Source of the DNA: Deinococcus sp. KNUC1210
Lineage (GTDB): Bacteria > Deinococcota > Deinococci > Deinococcales > Deinococcaceae
Direction: 5' to 3'
Length of the DNA stretch: 64,000 bases
Assembly (NCBI RefSeq): GCF_022344005.1
Contig: NZ_CP092190.1
Span: 1,116,001-1,180,000, forward strand
A program made the translations under genes and the position numbers. Of this stretch, positions 57,679 to 64,000 are shown one piece after another. Position 1 is the stretch's first letter; each line of letters begins with the position of its first letter. The notes under the pieces are model-generated. The model was not told where the DNA came from, made no database searches, and was given only the letters and a program-made list of their open reading frames with translations.

Positions 57679-58419
57679 TTATCGGCCTTTGCCCTGCACC
57701 GCCTGCTCTTCCCGGTGGGCCTGTTCTCCTTCTTTCTGGTCCCCTTCCACCGTGTCCAGCACCTCTTTCAGCTCGGTCTTCTCGGTCTGCTGCTCCTGCT
57801 CTGGCGTCTTTTTACGCCGCCGGGTCAGCACGAAGTAGGCGACGACCAGCAGCAGACCCACCCCGCCCATCACGTACCACTGATACTTGTGCCACAGGTC
57901 GATAAACACGCTGCCGAAGTACCACAGCCCGATCTGCCAGGCGGCTGTCCAGCTCAGAGCGCCCACCAGCGAGTACAGCGAATACGTGCCGATGGGCATG
58001 CCCGCAGCCTGCGCGTACAGGATGAACGGCGTACGAATGGCTCCGAACCAGCGGCTGATGATGACCACCCACGCGCCGTACCGGGCCAGCCAGCCGCGCA
58101 CCTCCTCGATGCCCATGCTGCCGCGAATACGCTCGGGCAGCATCCGCATGCCGCGCCCACCCAGGTAGTAGCCGCCGATGTTGCCGATCCAGTTGCCCAG
58201 ACCGCCCCACAGAATGCTGGCGATCAGCGAGGTCTTGCCCTGATGCACCAGAATGCCCGACGCCAGAATCGGAATCTCGAAGGGCACGCCCGGGACGCCG
58301 ATGCCCTCGATCAGCAGCGTGAGGGCGTTGATGGCGTGAACCAGCAGCGGATCGAGGGTATTCAACCAGTTCAGGAAATGGTCGAGCGAGAAGAAGTGAG
58401 TCAGGGCGTGCCAGTCCAT
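57679..58419 (-). CDS. DedA-family membrane protein
   Basis: Inner-membrane protein of 246 residues: N-terminal LLIEGIGVPGVPFEIPILASGILVHQGK, then GNWIGNIGGYYLGGRG, YGAWVVIISRWFGAIRTPFILYAQAAGM and four to five helices, the SNARE-associated/DedA (UptA/PopT-type) fold. Related proteins recycle undecaprenyl phosphate or lipids. The C-terminal 50 residues are charged (KKTPEQEQQTEKTELKEV) and probably cytoplasmic. It lies nine bases after psd on the same strand, so the two are one lipid-related operon. Transported lipid unknown. Confidence 0.9.
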   Translation of the reverse strand: MDWHALTHFFSLDHFLNWLNTLDPLLVHAINALTLLIEGIGVPGVPFEIPILASGILVHQGKTSLIASILWGGLGNWIGNIGGYYLGGRGMRMLPERIRGSMGIEEVRGWLARYGAWVVIISRWFGAIRTPFILYAQAAGMPIGTYSLYSLVGALSWTAAWQIGLWYFGSVFIDLWHKYQWYVMGGVGLLLVVAYFVLTRRRKKTPEQEQQTEKTELKEVLDTVEGDQKEGEQAHREEQAVQGKGR

Positions 58420-58428
58420 ACGCTCGGC

Positions 58429-59160
58429 TCAGCGCTGGGCGCGGCGGGCAATGGGCGTCTGAGCGCCGTACACCTGATCGCCCACGCCGACCAGAAACTC
58501 GATCTCCTCCTCGAACACGAACAGATCGACCTGTGAGCCGCGCTCGATGAAACTGACCTTCTGGCCGGGCCGCACCTCCTCGCCCACCTGAATGAAGGTG
58601 CTGATCTTGTTCACGAACTTGTCGGCGATCTCGACCATCGCCAGTTTCAGCGGCGCACCTTCCAGCGTGCCTTCCAGGAACACCGTCTGGCGCTCGTTTT
58701 CCAGGGCGTAGCGCTTGGCGAACAGATCGACGGCACGCCGCAGGTACGTCAGCTGAATGTATTCCCACAGATCGACCATCGGCAGATTCAGTTTGGCTCC
58801 GTTGTGGACGATGCCGCCCACCTTCGCCTTCAGCGGCGCGTAGTTGAAATGGACATCCAGCGGACTCATATAGATGCCGATCAGCCAGCCGTTGCCCGGC
58901 GTCACGCCCTCGGGCCAGTCGGCGTGGGTGATCTCGCTGACCCGGATGCTCTCGCCCAGCTTCTGAGCGGTGATCTGCCCGTCCTGGACACGGCGGATGT
59001 ACACGACCTGCCCGTCACAGGGGCTGACGATCACCTCGTCGGGCGGGGTGATGCGGATGGGGTCGCGGTAAAACCAGATGCGTTGCAGGAAGTACAACAC
59101 CGCCGCCCACACCGCCGCGATTGGCAGCAGCACGCGCAGGAACCTGGGAAGACGTTTCAT
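58429..59160 (-). CDS. psd: Phosphatidylserine decarboxylase (archaeal-type)
   Basis: Makes phosphatidylethanolamine from phosphatidylserine; 243 residues with one N-terminal helix (about 8-27). The self-cleaving GS pair is in VSFIERGSQVDLFV (G208-S209), producing the pyruvoyl group. MSPLDVHFNYAPLKAKV and VSPCDGQV are conserved. The short form is PSD-A type, as in archaea and some bacteria, rather than the long E. coli type. ATG at 59160 is six bases after TAGACT. Cotranscribed with the DedA gene. Confidence 0.9.
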   Translation of the reverse strand: MKRLPRFLRVLLPIAAVWAAVLYFLQRIWFYRDPIRITPPDEVIVSPCDGQVVYIRRVQDGQITAQKLGESIRVSEITHADWPEGVTPGNGWLIGIYMSPLDVHFNYAPLKAKVGGIVHNGAKLNLPMVDLWEYIQLTYLRRAVDLFAKRYALENERQTVFLEGTLEGAPLKLAMVEIADKFVNKISTFIQVGEEVRPGQKVSFIERGSQVDLFVFEEEIEFLVGVGDQVYGAQTPIARRAQR

Positions 59161-59166
59161 GCAGGG

Positions 59167-59172
59167 AGTCTA
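59167..59172 (-). promoter_or_regulatory. -10 box TAGACT of psd
   Basis: TAGACT on the minus strand, six bases before the psd ATG; it sits a few dozen bases after the end of the ligase gene. Confidence 0.6.
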
Positions 59173-59218
59173 GCAGGGTGCGCGGAAGGGAGCCCGAACC
59201 TTTGAGAAAAGCGCTGCA

Positions 59219-60282
59219 TCATTGCACTTCTTCGATGACCAGGGCCTCTCCTTCCCAGGCGGCATGATGCTCGGCCCGCACTTTTTTGCCATGTACGGCA
59301 GCTTGGGCACGTAATAGGCCGCGAATCCCGCCGCGCCGCACCAGCGGGCCGGGCGAGCATGCGGCGTGCCGACTGGCCCCCAGTGCCCGCTGCGGTACGC
59401 GCCGTCGAGCGCCGTCAGCGTGGCGACCTCGCCCGACTGCCGCCAGCTTTCCAGGACCCGCGCCGACACGGTGCGTTCCAGCCACGCCGGATCGAAGCCG
59501 CTGATGCCCTGAAGCTCGTGGGCCAGCGCACGGATCTCGGCGTCCGGGCCGCTGGCGTAGGTGTGGCGCAGCGCGTTGTACCGCGCCCGCGACCAGGGCA
59601 GGCGCTGCGGCAACTGCGCCAGGGCATACACCGCGTTCAGGACGGCGTGCAGCCTGTCTGGTTCCCAGATGGGATCGAGCACCCGCAGTTCGATGGTGCC
59701 CAGCCGCCGGGTCACGATCAGGTCCTGAAAGCGGGCGAGCGGATCAGCGGTCAGCGGCCCCAGCGCAAAACTGTGCACCGGGCGAGACAGTGGCCCGGCC
59801 TCTGCGCCCTGCCACCAGGGGCTGCTGGCGCTGGCATGCGTGAGCACCGGCAGGAAGCGGGCCAGATTGCCGTACACGGTGTTCAGCCGCTCTCGGGGCA
59901 CGCCCACATGCACGTGCAGCCCCGCCGTGTGATACTCGTCGCTGCCCGGCAGCAGGCCCAGCGGCACCATCAGGCCACCGGGCAGGGCGCGGGCCAGTTC
60001 GGCGCGGCGGCTCAGAGCGCTGGCGAGCAGCGTCCCGGGGTGGGCATGAACCGGAGTCGCGATTTCCACGCTGCTCATCAGTTCGCGCCGCGCTGCCGGG
60101 CCGCGCCGGAAATTGCTGGCCGTGCCGCCCACGTTGCCGCGCCAGTCGCGCCACAGCAGCCGGGCCAGCCCCGAGAAACTGGCGGTGCTGGCCCGGAACC
60201 CCTGCGCCTCGTCGCCGTACAGCACGAAGACTTCTTCTTCCAGGCCCAGCGTGACGGGAACGTGAGGAGCGGCAGCGGGCAT
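59219..60282 (-). pseudogene. YbdK-type carboxylate-amine ligase, frameshifted near the C-terminus
   Basis: Glutamate-cysteine ligase-like enzyme (YbdK/GCS2 family). VTLGLEEEVFVLYG, ASTASFSGLARL, RRELMSSVEIATPVH, AGLHVHVGVP and TRRLGTIELRVLDPIWEPD are family hallmarks. The reading frame is lost near the T6 run 59282-59287 (plus strand), after YYVPKLPYMAKK; one more T (A on the coding strand) gives the tail VRAEHHAAWEGEALVIEEVQ and a 354-residue product. As written, the frame continues to 59170 with a poor tail of Cys and Ser. Start at 60282 is about seven bases after TATACT. Amino-acid ligation is likely; the partner is unknown. Confidence 0.82.
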
Positions 60283-60289
60283 GGGGGTG

Positions 60290-60304
60290 AGTATAGATTA
60301 TGCT
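60290..60304. promoter_or_regulatory. Back-to-back leaderless promoters for the ligase and phosphoesterase genes
   Basis: TATACT on the minus strand (60290-60295) and TATGCT on the plus strand (60299-60304) are three bases apart. They serve starts at 60282 and 60311, each six to seven bases away, so the whole divergent control region is 28 bases. Confidence 0.6.
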
Positions 60305-60310
60305 GCCTGC

Positions 60311-61342
60311 ATGCGCCTGTTCCCCGCTCTGGCCGTTCCGCTGCTGCTGGCTGCCTGCGCTCCGGCCTCGACCATTCACTTTCAGGATACCCGAGCCCCG
60401 CTGAGCGCCCCCGAACATCCCGCCGAACTGCGCGTCCTGATGATGGGCGATCAGGGCAAGGGCGGCGACATTCAGGCGGCTGTGGCAAAGGCCATCGCCC
60501 GCGTGTGCCAGCAGCAGGGCTGTGACCTGGGCGTGGGCCTGGGTGACAACTTCTACCCCAAGGCCCCCGACAGCGCCGACGCCGCCCCCTTTCAGGAGCG
60601 ATTTGCCGACCTGTATGGCCCGCTGAAGTTCCCCTTTCTGATGGTGGCGGGGAACCACGACGAATCGTGGCTGATGGGCGGTGACGGCGCGAATCCGGCA
60701 GGGCTGGCGAGTGAACTCGACTACGCCCGCAGCCATCCGCAGTGGATCATGCCGGAGCGGACCTACCGCGCCGCGTGGGGCGATCTGGCGCAGTTCTTCG
60801 TGGTCGATACCGCGCCGCTGGCCTCGTACCTGCCCAACCGCGACCCCAGCTACCGCCCCGGCGCGGCTTTCGACGAGGCGCAGCGGGCCTGGCTGAAACA
60901 GAGTCTGGAGGCCAGCAGCGCCCGCTGGAACGTGGTGCTGGGCCATCATCCACTGCTGAACAACGGACTGCACGGCAGCGCCGGAACCTACACCTACGGC
61001 GCGGTCTTGCCCTGGGCCAGCGGCGCGGCGGTCAAGAGCATGTATCAGCAGGCTGCCTGCGGCAGGGCCGACCTGATCGCGGCAGGCCACGACCACACGC
61101 TGCAACTGTTTCCGGCCAGCACCACCGTCTGCCCCGGCACACGCCTGCTGGTGTCGGGCGCGGCGGGCGAGACCACCGGGCCGGGCCTGGGCGTTCCCGC
61201 TCCCAGCGACTTTCAGGCCATGAGCACACCGGGCTTCTTCTGGCTGAAGTTCACCCCGTCCACCCTGACGTATCAGGCGTACACGGTCGATGCCGCGGGC
61301 GTGCCCACGCTGGCGTATCAGACGGAGGACAGCAAGCCTTGA
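60311..61342 (+). CDS. Lipoprotein metallophosphoesterase
   Basis: A 343-residue lipoprotein: MRLFPALAVPLLLAACAP with lipobox LAAC. Calcineurin-like metal motifs: RVLMMGDQGKGG, GLGDNFYP, LMVAGNHDESW, VVLGHHPLLNNG and AAGHDHTLQL are in order, as in tartrate-resistant acid phosphatase-like enzymes. It should hydrolyse phosphomonoesters outside the cytoplasm. The start at 60311 is six bases after TATGCT. It converges with the surface-protein gene (12 bases apart). Substrate unknown. Confidence 0.88.
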   Translation: MRLFPALAVPLLLAACAPASTIHFQDTRAPLSAPEHPAELRVLMMGDQGKGGDIQAAVAKAIARVCQQQGCDLGVGLGDNFYPKAPDSADAAPFQERFADLYGPLKFPFLMVAGNHDESWLMGGDGANPAGLASELDYARSHPQWIMPERTYRAAWGDLAQFFVVDTAPLASYLPNRDPSYRPGAAFDEAQRAWLKQSLEASSARWNVVLGHHPLLNNGLHGSAGTYTYGAVLPWASGAAVKSMYQQAACGRADLIAAGHDHTLQLFPASTTVCPGTRLLVSGAAGETTGPGLGVPAPSDFQAMSTPGFFWLKFTPSTLTYQAYTVDAAGVPTLAYQTEDSKP

Positions 61343-61354
61343 GGTTGCACACAC

Positions 61355-63310
61355 TCAGCGGATGATGGCGCGGAAGCACATGCTGCCGCTGTCGCCCGAG
61401 TTGAGCGTGCCCACCCGCAGCGTCGCGGCGCTGTTCAGTTCGCCCGAGTCGTCGGGGCTGGGCGTGCTGGCTGCGCTCGTCGTGGCGCTGGTGAGCAGCG
61501 TCGTGGTCGTGGTGCCCGCGATGGTGCTGACCCACTGGAGGCCCTTGCCTGTGCCGTAGCCGTCTGTCCAGGCGCTCGTATTGGCGGGCAGTACGTCGCT
61601 GAGCACAAACCCGGCAGCATTCAGGACGCCCGCCGCGTTGCTGTAATCAATGCAGTATTCAGTCACGTCGCCGGGTTTGCCGGAAATGGCCGTGCCAAAC
61701 ACCGCGCCGGTATTGAGCGCCGACATGGAGCCGAGATTTCTGACACGCTTGGTCAGGACGCCGACCGGAGACCCCAGTACGGTGAGACTCACGGTCGCGG
61801 TGTTGTTGGTGCTGGCGTAGTCGGGAACCCCGCTGGGCGGACTGGCCGTCGCGGTGTTGCTGAGGACACCGACCGTGCTGGCCTGCACCTGAATCGTGAC
61901 CACGCACGAAGCACCGACCGGCAGGGTCGCCGCCGTCATGGTCAGGGTTTTGCTGCTGCTGCCCGTGCCGTAGCTGGCCGCACATCCGGTGGCCCCGCCC
62001 GCTGCCGTTGCTGCCCCCGCGATGGTCGGCGTACTGAAACTGCTGCTCAGCACGTCGGTCAGGGTGCTGGGCGTGGTGGTGGCGACGGTGCCGCTGTTCT
62101 TCAGGGTCAGCTGATACTGCACGAACTGTGTGCGCGGCACCGAGGTGAGTGCGGCGCTGCTGAAGCTGCCCGTGGTGCCCAGCCGCTGCGTCTTGAGCGC
62201 CTGCACGTCCACTCCCTGCTGATAGCCGAAATCCTGATTCAGCACGAAGGCCCCCGTGCCGATCACGACGCCGGTACGCTGTGCCCCGGTGGGCGCGGTG
62301 GCGACATAGGTGGTATTGATGTTGGGATCGCTCGGCTGAACGCGCACGGTGTACGTGGCAGCAGGCACGTTGTAAAAGGCGTAGTACCCGGTGCTGTCGG
62401 TCACAGCGCTGGTCGTCACGACTCCGGCGGAATTCACGAGCTGCACCGTCACGCCTGCCTGTGCGGTGTCGGTGGCCGACTGAAGGACGCTGTCGCGGTT
62501 GGTATCGAGGTAAACGGTGCCGCTCAGCGACCCGATATTCAGGCCGGTGCAGTTGGTAAAGGTCAGATCGTCGATGGCGAGGTCGTTGCCGCCGCCGCCC
62601 GGATTCCTGTTCTTGAACCGCACCACCATCTACGTGGCGGGGCCGCTGTTGATGACCGAGCCGAACGCCTGCCACGTCGCGGGATTGCTGTTGGGGATGT
62701 TGCCTGTCACGGCGACGACTTGTGTGGGCAGCGTGACACCGCCCACGATCCGGTCCACTTCGACCTGAATATTGGGATTGTTGCTGTTGCTTTTGAGCAT
62801 ATTCATGATCCACAGGCCGTATTCGTAGTTAGTATTGGGCGTGACGGTCAGCGTCTGCTGATAGAAGGTATCGGCAGGCACGCTGGCATTGATGACCATC
62901 ATCAGGCCGTTCAGGTTGCCGGTGGGCGTGCCGTTGCTCGATCCGGTGTGGTCAGTGAAATTCCACCACGCGTTGTCGCTCCGGTAGGCCGTGGTGTTGC
63001 TGATGGTGTATTCGCCGTCTTCCGGGCTGCCTGCCCAGGGCGCGGTCCGGAGGGTCTTGTTGATGTATTTCAGGGTGGTGCGGCCCGCCGGAAGTGCAGC
63101 CGCCCAGGTCGGGTTGGCCGGAGAGCCGCTGAGCGTCCCGAAGGAGCCGTCGTTGTCGAACAAATTGCTGCCTAGCGTTCCGCCCGCTCTGGTACACGCT
63201 CCGATGGTCGAGGCGGCCTGTGCGGTTCCTAGCATCAAGATCGCCAGCATGATGAATTTGACACAGATGTCGTGCCATTCATGCGATCTTTTACAGAATC
63301 CGAACTTCAT
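61355..63310 (-). pseudogene. SdrD-B/DUF11 surface protein interrupted by an in-frame amber stop
   Basis: Large secreted protein. First part (63310-62630) has a signal peptide (FIMLAILMLGTAQA) and a beta-rich domain (WNFTDHTGSSNGTPTGNLNG ... QVEVDRIVGGVTLPTQV). TAG at 62630-62632 is followed directly by ATG, so the second part (62629-61355) continues in the same frame: VYLDTNRDSVLQSATDTAQAGVTV (SdrD B), then DUF11-type VQYQLTLKNSGTVATTTPSTLTDVL, ending in an acidic CFRAIIR tail. Removing the stop gives about 651 residues. Either a nonsense mutation in a dispensable adhesin, suppressed stop, or a base error. It is unlikely to be two genes, as the second part lacks a signal peptide. Confidence 0.75.
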
Positions 63311-63427
63311 ACCTCAACCTAACAGAGGATTCCTGTCAACCCAATGACAGAAAAAATTCACATCACGTATGTGAATATTGAAACAAAACAGAAATTCAGG
63401 CGCACGATATCCGCCAGACGGAAGCAC

Positions 63428-63457
63428 AAAAAAGCCGGAGCACAGGGCCCCGGCTTT
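63428..63457 (-). terminator. Rho-independent terminator of groEL
   Basis: CCGG arms (AAAGCCGG / CCGGCTTT around GGCCCTGTGCT) followed on the minus strand by six T residues (63428-63433); 20 bases after the groEL stop. Confidence 0.88.
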
Positions 63458-63476
63458 CCTTCCTGCTCGTTCTGGT

Positions 63477-64000
63477 TTAGAAGTCCATCCCGCCCATGTC
63501 GCCGCCGCCCATGCCGCCGCCACCCTGACCAGCGCTGGGCTGGCTCTTCTCGGGCTTGTCGGACACGATGGCCTCGGTGGTGAGGATGAGTGCGCCGATG
63601 CTGGCGGCGTTCTGGAGCGCGGTGCGCGTGACCTTGGCCGGATCGACGATACCCGCCGCCACCATGTCATCCACGAACTCGCCGGTCGCGGCGTTGAAGC
63701 CGTAACGGGGCTTGTCGGAGTTGATGACGGCGTTCACGACGACGCTGCCCTCGAATCCGGCGTTGACCGCGATCTGACGGGCGGGCTCCTCCAGGGCGCG
63801 GATCAGGATACGCGCTCCGGTGGCCTCGTCGCCGGTCAGGGCTTCGGCGGCTGCACGCACGGCGGGAATAATCCGCAGCAGCGTGGTCCCGCCGCCCGAC
63901 ACGATGCCCTCTTCAACAGCGCTGCGTGCGGTGCTGAGAGCGTCCTCGTAGCGGTGCTTCTTCTCTTTCAGTTCGGTCTCGGTGGCAGCGCCGACCCGGA
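63477..64000 (-). CDS. groEL: Chaperonin GroEL, N-terminal part beyond window edge
   Basis: The last 173 residues of the 60-kDa chaperonin. Seen: [37 protein letters not shown], then [65 protein letters not shown]. The C-terminal tail is the GGM-rich [15 protein letters not shown]. All helices of the equatorial/intermediate domain expected here are present. groES would be upstream, outside the window. The gene ends with its own terminator. Confidence 0.97.
   Translation of the reverse strand, partial: RVGAATETELKEKKHRYEDALSTARSAVEEGIVSGGGTTLLRIIPAVRAAAEALTGDEATGARILIRALEEPARQIAVNAGFEGSVVVNAVINSDKPRYGFNAATGEFVDDMVAAGIVDPAKVTRTALQNAASIGALILTTEAIVSDKPEKSQPSAGQGGGGMGGGDMGGMDF

Noticed and set aside
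62630..63310. Two separate surface-protein genes
   Set aside because: The second part lacks a signal peptide or ribosome site and the frames are continuous across one TAG.

Overview
The window is high-GC bacterial chromosome and fits the genus Deinococcus best; species cannot be told from the sequence. The main signs are: an HU protein with a long Lys/Ala-rich N-terminal extension; more than 20 genes whose ATG or GTG start lies 6-9 bases after a TANNNT -10 box (leaderless transcription, known to be abundant in Deinococcus); the futalosine-route menaquinone gene mqnD; and a deinococcal-style gene set (recG, rarA, sigA, groEL, DUF3084, DUF885). Almost every gene reads as housekeeping or small accessory metabolism. 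No phage, insertion sequence, CRISPR array, tRNA or rRNA gene was recognised.

Layout. 1-4.7 kb: end of an SPFH protein and a four-gene glycine-betaine/choline ABC operon on the minus strand. 4.9-9.5 kb: HU, a MoeB/ThiF-type E1 enzyme, malic enzyme, a 2H phosphoesterase and a secreted protein. 9.7-14 kb: Nudix protein, frameshifted FMN alpha-hydroxy-acid oxidase, M1 aminopeptidase and a BON-LysM protein. 14.1-15.5 kb: an overlapping PadR / permease-prefix / signal peptidase I operon. 15.5-20 kb (minus strand): thioesterase, rbfA, glmM, rarA and an ATP-grasp protein. 20-31 kb: FUSC transporter, DUF885 protein, mqnD, DinB-like protein, a MarR/SDR/cupin module, frameshifted deoB, hisD and lipoproteins. 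31-38.5 kb: DUF3084 coiled-coil protein (frameshifted), an AT-rich orphan nucleotidyltransferase that looks acquired, two secreted low-complexity proteins and a two-component system (regulator frameshifted). 38.5-45 kb: guaA, a pseudokinase-like membrane protein between two inverted intergenic repeat arrays, mrp, a SufR-like regulator, a 2H phosphoesterase with an apparent AUU start, and a frameshifted truncated haemoglobin. 45-53 kb: rnhB, an RsmC-like methyltransferase, sigA, a CNNM/CBS protein, cdd and recG. 53-64 kb: a MacB/LolD-type ABC pair, a phosphotransferase, thrC, dedA, psd, a YbdK-type ligase (frameshifted), a metallophosphoesterase lipoprotein, an SdrD/DUF11 surface protein split by an amber codon, and the end of groEL.

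Gene cooperation is mostly operonic: osmoprotectant uptake (583-4623), the PadR-controlled signal peptidase (14149-15517), the sensor/regulator pair (36400-38468), psd plus dedA (57679-59160), and mrp with a SufR-like Fe-S sensor (42284-44047). The most striking non-genic features are two arrays of a ~66-bp repeat, in opposite orientation on either side of the pseudokinase gene, and a leader at 53.0-53.1 kb with mutually exclusive hairpins. Six conserved genes carry one-base frameshifts, nearly all one base missing from a homopolymer. That pattern suggests assembly errors more than real pseudogenes.
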